From Tsukamurella pulmonis (GTDB lineage: Bacteria > Actinomycetota > Actinomycetes > Mycobacteriales > Mycobacteriaceae), in NCBI RefSeq assembly GCF_900103175.1, contig NZ_FNLF01000002.1, positions 1,874,136 through 1,938,135 on the forward strand: a stretch of 64,000 nucleotides of DNA, given 5' to 3'. The first letter of the stretch is position 1; the number at the start of each line of letters is the position of its first letter. A program made the position numbers and the translations under genes. Shown here in pieces: positions 9,383 through 17,669 of this stretch. A model generated the notes under the pieces. It worked only from the letters and a program-made list of their open reading frames with translations, made no database searches and was not told the DNA's origin.

Positions 9383-9904
9383 ATGGAGCTCGTGATCGGC
9401 CGCGTCGCCAAGTCGCACGGCATCCGCGGCGAGATCGTCGTGGATGTGCGCACCGATTCGCCCGAGCTCCGCTTCGCGGACGGCGCCGTCCTCACCGGAC
9501 GGCGCCCCCGCGAGAAGCAGAACCAGACGTACACCGTGGCAGCCTCCCGGAACCATTCCGGGAGGCTGCTGGTGCGTCTGCAGGGGGTGGACGACCGCAC
9601 CGCCGCCGACGAGCTGCGCGGCACCCTCTTCTACATCGACTCCGCCGACGTGGAGCCCAGCGACGATCCGGACGAGTTCTACGACCACGAACTCGAGGGC
9701 CTCGCCGTGCGCACCGTCGGAGGCGAGGACGTGGGCGTGATCGCCGAGGTCCTGCACCCGCCCGGCGGCGAGCTGCTGTCGGTGAAGACGCCCGACGGCC
9801 GCGAGATCCTCATCCCGTTCGTCAAGGCCATCGTCCCGGACGTCGACCTGGCCGGTGGCGCGATCACCGTCGATCCGCCCGACGGTCTCCTCGACCCGGA
9901 GTAG
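9383..9904 (+). CDS. rimM: ribosome maturation factor RimM
   Basis: A 173-residue assembly factor that binds S19 during 30S head maturation. The N-terminal RimM domain begins [17 protein letters not shown]. The C-terminal PRC-barrel includes [13 protein letters not shown] and [14 protein letters not shown]. It starts five bases after the KH gene and is followed four bases later by trmD. Confidence 0.96.
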   Translation: MELVIGRVAKSHGIRGEIVVDVRTDSPELRFADGAVLTGRRPREKQNQTYTVAASRNHSGRLLVRLQGVDDRTAADELRGTLFYIDSADVEPSDDPDEFYDHELEGLAVRTVGGEDVGVIAEVLHPPGGELLSVKTPDGREILIPFVKAIVPDVDLAGGAITVDPPDGLLDPE

Positions 9905-9908
9905 TCCC

Positions 9909-10604
9909 GTGCGCATCGACGTGGTGACGATCTTCCCCGAGTACCTCGCGCCGCTGCGGCAGGCGCTCCTGGGTAAGGCCGTCGACAAGGGCCTGCTCGA
10001 GTTCGGTGTGCACGACCTGCGGAACTGGACCCACGACGTGCACAAGGCCGTCGACGACTCGCCCTACGGCGGCGGGCCCGGCATGGTCATGAAACCCACC
10101 GTGTGGGGGCCGGCCCTCGACGACGTCTGCCCCGACGACGCACTGCTCGTGGTCCCCACCCCCGCCGGAGTGCCGTTCACGCAGGCCATGGCCCACGAAT
10201 GGGCGCGCGAGGAGCACATCGTCTTCGCCTGCGGCCGCTACGAGGGCATCGACCAGCGCGTCTTCGTCGACGCCGCCCGACGCGTGCGGGTCGTCGAGGT
10301 GTCCATCGGCGACTACGTGCTCATCGGCGGCGAGGTCGCGGTGCTCGTCATGGTCGAGGCCTTCGGCCGGCTCATCCCCGGCGTCCTCGGCAACAAGCTC
10401 AGCCACCAGGACGATTCCTTCTCCGAGGGGGCCGGCGGCCTGCTCGAAGGTCCGTCCTACACCCGCCCCGAGACGTGGCGCGACCTCACGGTGCCGCCCG
10501 TACTCCTGTCCGGGGACCACGCCAAGGTCGCGCAGTGGCGACGCGAGCAATCCCTTGAGCGAACCGCGGACCGTCGCCCCGATCTGCTCCCGCCGACGCC
10601 CTGA
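9909..10604 (+). CDS. trmD: tRNA (guanine-N1-)-methyltransferase TrmD
   Basis: A 231-residue SPOUT-fold enzyme that methylates G37 of tRNA, preventing frameshifts. The GTG at 9909 gives the expected start [13 protein letters not shown]. Diagnostic motifs are [21 protein letters not shown] and the knot segment [19 protein letters not shown]. The frame is open upstream of this codon into rimM, but the family start and the spacing after rimM favour 9909. It is the last gene of the rpsP operon. Confidence 0.96.
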   Translation: MRIDVVTIFPEYLAPLRQALLGKAVDKGLLEFGVHDLRNWTHDVHKAVDDSPYGGGPGMVMKPTVWGPALDDVCPDDALLVVPTPAGVPFTQAMAHEWAREEHIVFACGRYEGIDQRVFVDAARRVRVVEVSIGDYVLIGGEVAVLVMVEAFGRLIPGVLGNKLSHQDDSFSEGAGGLLEGPSYTRPETWRDLTVPPVLLSGDHAKVAQWRREQSLERTADRRPDLLPPTP

Positions 10605-10621
10605 TCGGCGAGGATGACCTG

Positions 10622-11590
10622 ATGCGGCACGCGCCGGGCGACGAACCGCCCGAGACCCCCGCCGGGCCCGCCCGGTTGCGTCTGTCCCTGCTCGCCGGGG
10701 TGATCGCTCTGGTCGTCGCGATCGCGGTGACCGCCGTGACCGGAGGCCTGCTGCTCGCGCCCCTCGTCGCGCTCGCCGCGGGACTCTCGGCGTGGATCGC
10801 CGCGGGGTGCGCGCTGCGCCCGGTCGGCGCGCTGGCGCGGCGCTACCGCGACCTCGACACCGGCGCGCCGGGCGGCTTGCCCGAGCCCACCGGCGACGAC
10901 GAGATCGCCGGTCTCACCCGCACCCTCGCCGACGCGCTCGAACGCCGGCGGGACGCCGCGGACCGGCGCCTGGCCTTCGTCGGCGAGGCGGCGCAGGCTC
11001 TGCAGGCCCCGATCGCGGATCTGCGCGCGGATCTGCGCGTCGCCGATGCCGACGGCGAGCCCGACGCCGTGCGCCGCGCCCTGGCCGATCTCGACCGGCT
11101 CCAGGCCACGGCCGGCGGACTGCTCCTGCTCGCCCGATTGCGGGCGGGTGAGCAGCCTCCCCGCGAGATCGTGCCGTGGTTCGAGGTGATGACCGCCGTC
11201 CGGAATCCGTCGGGGGTGGACGTCCTCGTGGAGGGCGATCTCGCCACCCTCGTGCTGGGCGCTCGGACGCATCTGGCGCTGCTGATGCAGCACGCCCTCG
11301 AGGCGGCGGCCGCGAACGCCGACGGTGCGGTGACGGTGCGGATCGGCAGGATCGACGACGTCGTGGTGCTGCGGGTGGACGACGACGGGCCGCCCGTCCC
11401 GCCCGACGGGCGGGACGCCGCGTTCACGGTCGGCGCCGGTGTCGATGCCGACGGCGGGCTCGCGCTCGCCGTCGTCGACGAGATCGTGCGCGCCCACGGC
11501 GGCACCGCCCAGCTCGAGGAGTCCCCGCGCGGCGGTTCCCGGCTGCGCGTGGAACTGCCCGCCGTCGCCGCCGCGCCGTCCCCGACCTGA
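10622..11590 (+). CDS. degenerate sensor histidine kinase-like membrane protein
   Basis: 322 residues. Two membrane helices (about 20-40 and 43-64) are joined by almost no loop, so there is no extracellular sensor. A HAMP-like linker (ALRPVGALARRYRDLD), a dimerisation helix pair (about 115-175) and an ATPase-like domain (about 200-313) follow. Key catalytic positions are lost: the H-box reads AAQALQAP where SHELRTP is expected, with Gln125 in place of the phosphoacceptor His, and the N-box Asn is absent (HALEAA, 224-229). DDDGPP and GGLALAVVDEIVRAHGG still mark the ATP-lid region. No response regulator is nearby. It is probably a pseudokinase; its role is unknown. Confidence 0.7.
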   Translation: MRHAPGDEPPETPAGPARLRLSLLAGVIALVVAIAVTAVTGGLLLAPLVALAAGLSAWIAAGCALRPVGALARRYRDLDTGAPGGLPEPTGDDEIAGLTRTLADALERRRDAADRRLAFVGEAAQALQAPIADLRADLRVADADGEPDAVRRALADLDRLQATAGGLLLLARLRAGEQPPREIVPWFEVMTAVRNPSGVDVLVEGDLATLVLGARTHLALLMQHALEAAAANADGAVTVRIGRIDDVVVLRVDDDGPPVPPDGRDAAFTVGAGVDADGGLALAVVDEIVRAHGGTAQLEESPRGGSRLRVELPAVAAAPSPT

Positions 11591-11690
11591 ACCACCGGAC
11601 GCGATTGCCGCCGAATCCGCACCGTCCGCGCGGCACCACGGCATGATGGGGGAGAGCGGGCGTGGGGGCGTCCGCGGATTCGGGGGAATC

Positions 11691-11993
11691 ATGGCTGAGA
11701 TCAGCGGTGCCGCCGCCCTGCTCGCGGAGGTCGAGCGGCGCGAAGCGGCCCTCGCGCGGCTCGACGAGGAGTTCCGCACCGCCCGCGTCACGGCGCGCTC
11801 GCAGGACCGTACCGTCGCCGTCACCGTCGATGTGCGGGGGCACGTGGTCGCCGTGGACCTGGCGCCCGGCACGCCACGTGCCCATCCGCCGGAACGCTTG
11901 GGGCCCTTGATCGCCGAGCTCGCCGCCACGGCCGTCGGCACCCTCCGCGAGCACTACGAGCGGCGCGCCGAACTGACTCGGGTCGCGTCATGA
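11691..11993 (+). CDS. YbaB/EbfC-family-like small protein
   Basis: 100 residues: an N-terminal helix, a short beta hairpin (VAVTVDVRGHVVAVDLAPGT), then a C-terminal helix, which is the YbaB/EbfC layout. In actinobacteria, YbaB-like proteins of this kind often open operons encoding WXG100-type or secreted toxin proteins. I chose the ATG at 11691 because GGGGGAATC precedes it; an in-frame ATG also exists at 11643. The stop overlaps the next gene's start (ATGA). Confidence 0.65.
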   Translation: MAEISGAAALLAEVERREAALARLDEEFRTARVTARSQDRTVAVTVDVRGHVVAVDLAPGTPRAHPPERLGPLIAELAATAVGTLREHYERRAELTRVAS

Positions 11994-12268
11994 TCTTCGA
12001 ACTGGACCCGCACGACTGGGAGCGGGAGGCGCGCACCGTCGACGCCCTCGCGGACGCACTGTGCGCACCGGAGCCGCTGCCGCTGCCCGACGATCCGTAC
12101 GCGCGGGCGCTGGGCGCGGTCCCCGCCGAATCCGATTCCGCGGCACGGGAACTGCACGCCGCCTCCGTCGCCGAGCTGCGCGGACTCGCCGAGCGGATCC
12201 GCTCGCACGCGCGGGCCACCGCCGGGACCGACGCTCGCGGAGCCCGGGCGATCGAGGCCGTCCGGTGA
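11990..12268 (+). CDS. small helical protein, WXG100/ESX-associated-like
   Basis: 92 residues, mostly helical, with an N-terminal DPHDWEREARTVDALADAL segment and an Ala-rich C-terminal helix. It resembles the short ESX-1 secretion-associated proteins by size and composition, but no WXG motif is visible. The family assignment rests mainly on context: it overlaps the YbaB-like gene by four bases (ATGA) and the next gene by four bases (GTGA). Function unknown. Confidence 0.5.
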   Translation: MIFELDPHDWEREARTVDALADALCAPEPLPLPDDPYARALGAVPAESDSAARELHAASVAELRGLAERIRSHARATAGTDARGARAIEAVR

Positions 12269-13158
12269 CCGATCCGTCGTTCTGGCCGCAGGAACCGGGC
12301 ACGTACGCGGGCACCGGCGCGCAGTACGTCGCCGCGCACGACGAAGCGCGGCGGATCGCCTCCCGGCTCGGAGTCGCGGCACCGTCCGGCGTGCTGGTGA
12401 CGGCGGCCGACCTGGACGCCGCGCGGGTGGCCTTCCATGCGGAGTACGCGACGCTGGTCGAGGACACCCGGGCCCGCATGACGGACGTCGCCGCGCGCAC
12501 CGCGCTGGCCCGGCTCGAGGCCCGCGGCCAGAACCCGCCCGACGATCCGGGGGCCGAGCAGGCCGCCGACGTCGCGGACGAGCGCGGCCGCGCGGAGACC
12601 GAGGACGCCGCCGAGGAGGCGCGCCGCCGCTCGGCCGAACTCGCGGCCGGCCACGGCGCTGCGGTGGGTTCGATGGCGCCGATGGCCGGCATGGCCGGGA
12701 TGGGTGGATTCGGCCGGTCCCTCTCGGCCGAGGGCACCCACCGCGCCGCCCATTACGCGATCCCGGCCGGTGCACCCGCCGACCTCGACCTGCGGCTGCG
12801 GGAGCTGTGCGGGGCCGTGGACGGCCCGGCCCGCGGCTGGGTGCGCATGGCCGTCGCCGAGGTCGCCGATGAGGCCGGGCGGCCCTGGCGGCTGATCGGG
12901 ACCACCGAGCTCGACGGCTACCTGCGGCCCGGCGTCGTCCTGCGCGACGGCGAGCTCGCCGCCGGCAACGAGACCTGGCCGGAGCTGTCGATCGCCACCT
13001 TCTGTGCGGCACACGGTTTCACGCCCGGGCCGGTGGTGGGCGCCGTCGAACCGCCGCCCGACGTGTGCGAGTACCTGCGCGAGGCGGGCTTCGCCCCGAG
13101 TTGGTCCGCGGACGCCTGGAATACGCACTGGGGGGACACCGATGCACCGCTCGAATAG
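12265..13158 (+). CDS. putative T7SS-associated protein with degenerate deaminase-like C-terminus
   Basis: 297 residues from the GTG at 12265. Residues about 5-135 form an Ala/Glu-rich helical region opening FWPQEPGTYAGTGAQYVAAH, then a Met/Gly hinge (MAPMAGMAGMGGFG, 137-150), then a globular domain (about 190-280). That domain resembles toxin deaminase domains I know from actinobacterial polymorphic toxins: RMAVAEV, LIGTTELDGYLRPGV, LRDGELAAG, then VGAVEPPPDVCEYL. The expected HAE and CxxC zinc positions read WPE (238-240) and PxxC (265-268), so it would be inactive or diverged. This is inference from pattern, not a proven fold. The adjacent genes overlap at both ends. Confidence 0.5.
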   Translation: MTDPSFWPQEPGTYAGTGAQYVAAHDEARRIASRLGVAAPSGVLVTAADLDAARVAFHAEYATLVEDTRARMTDVAARTALARLEARGQNPPDDPGAEQAADVADERGRAETEDAAEEARRRSAELAAGHGAAVGSMAPMAGMAGMGGFGRSLSAEGTHRAAHYAIPAGAPADLDLRLRELCGAVDGPARGWVRMAVAEVADEAGRPWRLIGTTELDGYLRPGVVLRDGELAAGNETWPELSIATFCAAHGFTPGPVVGAVEPPPDVCEYLREAGFAPSWSADAWNTHWGDTDAPLE

Positions 13159-13561
13159 CCTGCCCGACCTGACGGAGGCCGTCGCGGCCGTGCCCGCCGA
13201 GCACCGGCACGCCGCAGGGGTCGCCCTCGTCGCCGGCGCACTCGACCGCGCTGCGGATCCGGCCCTCGATCACACGGGCGAGATCCTGTTGGACGAGCGG
13301 CGCGCCCCGGGGTCGCGCCGCGGCGCCGCGGACTCCCTGGCCGCCGCCGCGCGGGACTTCGATTCGTACGCCCACGCCCGACGGCTCGACGGTGACCACA
13401 CGGGCTACATCCTGGGCTTCCAGTCGGCGCGGGTGCTCTCGGCGCTGTACTTCCTCGTGCGCGACGGCGGCGTCGGGCTGGCCGATGTCGCCTACGAGGC
13501 GGTGATGGTGTGCGGCGCCACAGAGCCGGTGATCGCGGATCTCGTCGGTGCCCGCCGGTAG
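13142..13561 (+). CDS. hypothetical protein, last gene of the YbaB/ESX-like cassette
   Basis: 139 residues from the ATG at 13142, overlapping the previous gene by 17 bases. It is Ala- and Asp-rich and predicted helical, with no signal peptide or membrane segment. I recognise no motif; LADVAYEAVMVCGATEPVIADLVGA near the end might be a conserved core. Position directly after a toxin-like gene is where an immunity protein would sit, but nothing in the sequence shows that. Its stop codon forms the start of the TAGGGT promoter box of tex. Confidence 0.6.
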   Translation: MHRSNSLPDLTEAVAAVPAEHRHAAGVALVAGALDRAADPALDHTGEILLDERRAPGSRRGAADSLAAAARDFDSYAHARRLDGDHTGYILGFQSARVLSALYFLVRDGGVGLADVAYEAVMVCGATEPVIADLVGARR

Positions 13562-13570
13562 GGTGGCCGC

Positions 13571-15994
13571 GTGAATTCGAGCGCGCCCGTGAAATCCGTA
13601 TCCGCCCGCATCGCCGAGGAGCTCTCGGTGGGGGAGAACCAGGTGGCCGCCGCGGTCCAGCTGCTCGACGAGGGGTCGACGGTGCCGTTCATCGCCCGGT
13701 ACCGCAAGGAGGTCACCGGCAGCCTCGACGACGCGCAGCTGCGCACGCTGGAGGAACGGCTCGGCTACCTGCGCGAGCTCGACGACCGGCGCGCGGCCGT
13801 GATCGCCTCCATCGAGGAGCAGGGCAAGCTGACGCCGCAGCTCCGGGAGGCGCTGATCGCCGCCGAGACCAAGGCCCGCGTCGAGGACATCTACCTGCCG
13901 TACAAGGTCAAGCGGCGCACCAAGGCGCAGATCGCGCGGGAGAACGGCCTGCAGCCGCTCGCGGAGCGCCTGCTGTCCGATCCCACGCTGGTCCCCGAGG
14001 AGCTGGCCGCGGAGTTCCTCGGTGAGAACGTCGCCGACGCGGCGGCGGCGCTCGAGGGCGCGCGCCACATCCTGGTCGAGCGGGCGTCCGAGGACGCCGA
14101 GCTGGTGGGCACCGTCCGCGAGAAGTTCTGGGCCGATTCGACGCTGCGCACCGGCGTGCGCGAGGGAGCGGACCCGCAGAAGGCGCAGAAGTTCCGCGAC
14201 TACTTCGAGTTCTCCGAGCCGCTGGAGCAGATGCCCTCGCACCGCGTGCTCGCGGTGCTGCGCGGGGAGAAGGAGGAGGTGCTCTCCCTGCAGTTCGACG
14301 GTGGCGAGGACGCCGACTACGAGGCGATGGTCGCGGCGACGCTGGGCATCTCGAACCAGGGGCGCCCGGCGGACAAGTGGCTCGGCACCGTCGCGCGATG
14401 GGCCTGGCGCACCAAGCTGATGGTCTCCGCGACCGTGGACGCGCGGACCCGGCTGCGGCAGCGCGCCGAGGACGACGCCGTGCACGTCTTCGCCACCAAC
14501 CTCAAGGACCTGCTGCTGGCGGCGCCGGCCGGCACCCGGCCGACGCTGGGTCTGGACCCGGGCTTCCGCAACGGCGTGAAGACGGCCGTGGTGGACGGCA
14601 CCGGCAAGGTGCTCGACACCCTGATCATCTACCCGCACCAGCCGCAGAACCAGTGGGACAAGAGCAAGGCGCTGCTCGCCGCGCTCATCGCCCGGCACGA
14701 CGTGGAGCTGGTCGCGATCGGCAACGGCACCGCCTCGCGCGAGACCGACGCCCTCACCACCGAGCTGCTGGCGGAGATCAAGAAGGCCGGCGCCCGGGTG
14801 CCCGCCAAGGCCGTCGTCAGCGAGGCGGGCGCGTCGATCTACTCGGCGTCCGAGTACGCCTCGCAGGAGCTGCCGGACATGGACGTCTCGCTGCGCGGCG
14901 CCGTCTCCATCGCCCGCCGCCTGCAGGACCCGCTGGCCGAGCTGGTGAAGATCGATCCCAAGTCGATCGGCGTGGGCCAGTACCAGCACGACGTCTCGCA
15001 GGCCAGCCTCGCCAAGTCGCTCGACGCGGTCGTCGAGGACGCGGTGAATGCGGTGGGCGTGGACCTCAACACCGCCTCGGCCCCGCTGCTCGCGCGCGTC
15101 TCCGGCGTCACCGAGAACCTGGCCGCTGCCATCGTCGCGCACCGCGACGGCGCGGGCGCCTTCCGCAGCCGCAAGGGCCTGCTGGACGTGCCGCGACTCG
15201 GCCCGAAGGCCTTCGAGCAGTGCGCGGGCTTCCTGCGCATCCGCGGCGGCGACGATCCGCTCGACGCCTCCGGCGTGCACCCCGAGGCGTACCCCGTGGT
15301 GCGGAAGATCCTGGACCGCTCGGGGCTGGCGCTCGCCGAGCTCATCGGCAACGGCCCGGCGCTCGCGAAGCTGCGGCCGGCGGACATCGCCGCGGACCTG
15401 GCGGACGAGCGGTTCGGCGTCCCGACGGTGACCGACATCCTCGCCGAGCTGGAGAAGCCGGGACGGGACCCGCGCCCCGCCTTCGCGACCGCGACCTTCG
15501 CGGCCGGTGTCGAGAAGGTCTCCGACCTGCAACCGGGCATGGTGCTGGAGGGCGTCGTCACCAACGTCGCCGCGTTCGGCGCGTTCGTGGATGTCGGCGT
15601 GCACCAGGACGGCCTCGTGCACGTCTCCGCCATGTCGGACCGGTACGTCTCCGACCCGCACGAGGTGGTCAAGTCCGGCCAGGTCGTCAAGGTGAAGGTG
15701 GTCGACGTGGACGTCGAACGCCAGCGGATCGGCCTCTCGCTGCGGCTGAACGACGATGCCGCTCCGAAGGAGCGCGGCCCGCGCGGCGGGGGAGCGCAGC
15801 GCGGCGGCGGTCCGCGGGGCGATGCCCGCGGCGCGCGCGGCGGGCAGCCCGGTGGCTCGCGCGGCCAGGGTGGGCAGAACCGCGGCCAGGGTCAGCGCGG
15901 CGGCGGCCAGAACCGGGCGTCGCGCGGAGGCGGGCAGGCGGCACCGTCGGGCTCGATGGCGGACGCGCTGCGCAAGGCCGGCTTCGGGAAGTAG
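13571..15994 (+). CDS. tex: Tex family RNA-binding transcription accessory protein
   Basis: 807 residues. It has an N-terminal helical Tex region (STVPFIARYRKEVTGSLDD), a YqgF/RNase H-like domain (LGLDPGFRNGVKTAVVD), helix-hairpin-helix motifs (LNTASAPLLARVSG, FRSRKGLLDVPRLG) and an S1 RNA-binding domain near residues 650-725 (GMVLEGVVTNVAAFGAFVDVG). The final 80 residues are a Gly/Arg/Gln-rich RGG-type tail followed by MADALRKAGFGK. Tex binds nucleic acids and supports transcription and stress survival. TAGGGT (13559-13564) lies six bases before the GTG, giving a likely leaderless start. Confidence 0.94.
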   Translation: MNSSAPVKSVSARIAEELSVGENQVAAAVQLLDEGSTVPFIARYRKEVTGSLDDAQLRTLEERLGYLRELDDRRAAVIASIEEQGKLTPQLREALIAAETKARVEDIYLPYKVKRRTKAQIARENGLQPLAERLLSDPTLVPEELAAEFLGENVADAAAALEGARHILVERASEDAELVGTVREKFWADSTLRTGVREGADPQKAQKFRDYFEFSEPLEQMPSHRVLAVLRGEKEEVLSLQFDGGEDADYEAMVAATLGISNQGRPADKWLGTVARWAWRTKLMVSATVDARTRLRQRAEDDAVHVFATNLKDLLLAAPAGTRPTLGLDPGFRNGVKTAVVDGTGKVLDTLIIYPHQPQNQWDKSKALLAALIARHDVELVAIGNGTASRETDALTTELLAEIKKAGARVPAKAVVSEAGASIYSASEYASQELPDMDVSLRGAVSIARRLQDPLAELVKIDPKSIGVGQYQHDVSQASLAKSLDAVVEDAVNAVGVDLNTASAPLLARVSGVTENLAAAIVAHRDGAGAFRSRKGLLDVPRLGPKAFEQCAGFLRIRGGDDPLDASGVHPEAYPVVRKILDRSGLALAELIGNGPALAKLRPADIAADLADERFGVPTVTDILAELEKPGRDPRPAFATATFAAGVEKVSDLQPGMVLEGVVTNVAAFGAFVDVGVHQDGLVHVSAMSDRYVSDPHEVVKSGQVVKVKVVDVDVERQRIGLSLRLNDDAAPKERGPRGGGAQRGGGPRGDARGARGGQPGGSRGQGGQNRGQGQRGGGQNRASRGGGQAAPSGSMADALRKAGFGK

Positions 15995-16076
15995 TCGCGC
16001 GCGCATCGCGTGGGCGTCGTGTGCCGCCCGCGGCGTTCCGACCTGCGACGACGATGTCCGACGCTAGGTTGGAAGC

Positions 16077-17054
16077 ATGTCCACCTGGTTCGCGAACGAC
16101 ATCGTCGGAGGGGGACGGCTGCCGCTGTTCACCTTCTGCGTCGGGCTGATCGTGGGCTTCATGGGGATCCGGATCAGCGTCCGGCTGATCCGGGCGAAGG
16201 TGCGCTGGTGGTTCGGCAACGTCACGCCCGGCGGCCTGCACCTGCACCACATGGTGTTCGGCGTGGTGCTGTGCCTGGGCTCGGCGATCGGCCTCATAGC
16301 GAACTTCGACAAGGCCACCCAGACGACGGCCGCGGTGCTCGCCGGCGTCTTTGGGTTGGGGGCCGCGCTGATCCTCGACGAGTTCGCGCTGATCCTCTAC
16401 CTGCGCGACGTGTATTGGCAGGAGGAGGGGCGCGCCTCGGTCGACGCGGTGTTCGTGGCGATCGCGATGAGCGGCCTACTGCTCCTCGGACTGCGCCCGC
16501 TCGACCTCGTGGACTTCGCGGGGTTCCGGGACTCACCCGAGCGGGCCGCGCAGATCGGCTTCGGCGTCATCAGCCTCGGCACCGCCGCGATCGTGCTGCT
16601 CAAGGGGAAGATCTGGACCGGGCTGATCGGGCTGTTCTTCTTCCCGCTGCTGCTGATCGGCGCGATCCGGCTCTCCCGGCCGGGCGCGCCCTGGGCCCGC
16701 TGGCGGTACGAACAGGACTCGCGGCGCATGCTCCGTGCGCTGCGTCGCGAGCGCCGGCTGCGCCGCCCACTGATCCGCGCCAAGATCGCCGTCCAGGACC
16801 TGATGGCCGGCCGCCCGGACCTGCTGCCGAACCTGCGCGAGGACGCGGAGAAAGAGCTCGATCGCACCGTCGTGCCCGCGCCGGCGCCGCCCCGACGGCC
16901 CCGGTCGATGGCCCGGCGACTCACGATTTCGAGAAACCGTCGGCGATCTGGCACAATCAACAGGTTGCCCGGGCTGCGTGCTACCCGGGCGTATCCGGCT
17001 GCGGAGCGGCCGGTAGGACAGGAGTACGAACCGGTCGAACCCCCGCGGCAGTAG
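16077..17054 (+). CDS. conserved actinobacterial integral membrane protein
   Basis: 325 residues. About six membrane helices span residues 17-200 (LFTFCVGLIVGFMGI, HLHHMVFGVVLCLGSAIG, AVLAGVFGLGAALILDE and others). A long basic cytoplasmic tail follows (RRMLRALRRERRLRRP). HLHH and the charged LDEFALILYLRDVYWQ stretch inside membrane-flanking regions look like conserved functional residues. I know similar proteins in actinobacteria but no function. TAGGTT (16065-16070) is six bases before the ATG, suggesting a leaderless start. The end of the gene contains the rplS promoter. Confidence 0.75.
   Translation: MSTWFANDIVGGGRLPLFTFCVGLIVGFMGIRISVRLIRAKVRWWFGNVTPGGLHLHHMVFGVVLCLGSAIGLIANFDKATQTTAAVLAGVFGLGAALILDEFALILYLRDVYWQEEGRASVDAVFVAIAMSGLLLLGLRPLDLVDFAGFRDSPERAAQIGFGVISLGTAAIVLLKGKIWTGLIGLFFFPLLLIGAIRLSRPGAPWARWRYEQDSRRMLRALRRERRLRRPLIRAKIAVQDLMAGRPDLLPNLREDAEKELDRTVVPAPAPPRRPRSMARRLTISRNRRRSGTINRLPGLRATRAYPAAERPVGQEYEPVEPPRQ
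16927..16957 (+). promoter_or_regulatory. rplS promoter inside the upstream gene
   Basis: TTTCGA (16927-16932) and TGGCACAAT (16949-16957, -10 CACAAT) match the elements before rpsP. The promoter lies in the coding sequence of the upstream membrane protein gene and gives a leader of about 150 bases. A TTGCCCGGG/CCCGGG hairpin-forming stretch follows at about 16973-16988. Confidence 0.5.
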
Positions 17055-17115
17055 TCGCGACGGGCCGCCAGGGTCCTCTGCTCACGAAGACATGTAAGAA
17101 ACGGATGATCCAGCG

Positions 17116-17457
17116 ATGAACACGCTCGACTTCATTGACCAGCAGTCCCTGCGCAGCGATGTGCCCGACTTCCGCCCCGGCGACACCCTTGACGTGCACG
17201 TCAAGGTCATCGAGGGCAGCAAGGAGCGCGTCCAGGTGTTCAAGGGCGTCGTGATCCGCCGCCAGGGCGGCGGCGTGCGCGAGACCTTCACCGTGCGCAA
17301 GGTGTCCTTCGGCGTCGGTGTGGAGCGCACCTTCCCCGTGCACTCCCCGAACATCGCCAAGATCGACGTCCTCACCCGTGGTGACGTGCGTCGCGCGAAG
17401 CTGTACTACCTGCGCGACCTGCGCGGTAAGGCCGCCAAGATCAAGGAGAAGCGCTGA
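17116..17457 (+). CDS. rplS: 50S ribosomal protein L19
   Basis: 113 residues, the usual length. Diagnostic segments are [39 protein letters not shown] and [26 protein letters not shown]19 sits at the 30S-50S interface. It is transcribed from its own promoter and ends at a strong terminator. Confidence 0.98.
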   Translation: MNTLDFIDQQSLRSDVPDFRPGDTLDVHVKVIEGSKERVQVFKGVVIRRQGGGVRETFTVRKVSFGVGVERTFPVHSPNIAKIDVLTRGDVRRAKLYYLRDLRGKAAKIKEKR

Positions 17458-17503
17458 CAACAGCGCCGCGGGCGGTCCGAGTGATCGCCGCGTAGCACCT
17501 CCC

Positions 17504-17549
17504 GAGCGCCCCGCGAGTCCGACGGACTCGCGGGGCGCTCGTCGTTTTA
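17504..17549 (+). terminator. strong intrinsic terminator of rplS
   Basis: A perfect 17-bp stem (17504-17520 with 17524-17540) closes on a GAC triloop and is followed by GTCGTTTTA. It lies 47 bases after the rplS stop. Confidence 0.9.
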
Positions 17550-17590
17550 CGGTCCTCGCTCGACGGCGCTGCCGATCGCGTCGAGGGACG

Positions 17591-17625
17591 ACGACGCCCC
17601 ACCGCCGACGGGCGGTGGGCGTCGT
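17591..17625 (-). terminator. terminator hairpin after the aldehyde dehydrogenase gene
   Basis: A 15-bp stem with one bulged C (17591-17606 with 17611-17625), loop GACG. It has no T-tract on either strand. It lies 45 bases beyond the end of the minus-strand dehydrogenase gene, and together with the rplS terminator it separates the convergent genes. Confidence 0.65.
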
Positions 17626-17669
17626 GCCGTCCGGACGGGGCTCCCGGGCCCGCCCTCAGGGGCGCTCGC

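Noticed and set aside
15775-15960. Repeats in the 3' end of tex as an insertion or array
   Set aside because: They are the codons of the RGG-type tail, in frame and without sharp repeat boundaries.
13019-16006. A 995-codon minus-strand frame across tex
   Set aside because: Antisense shadow of tex; composition is unlike a real protein and no start site is supported.
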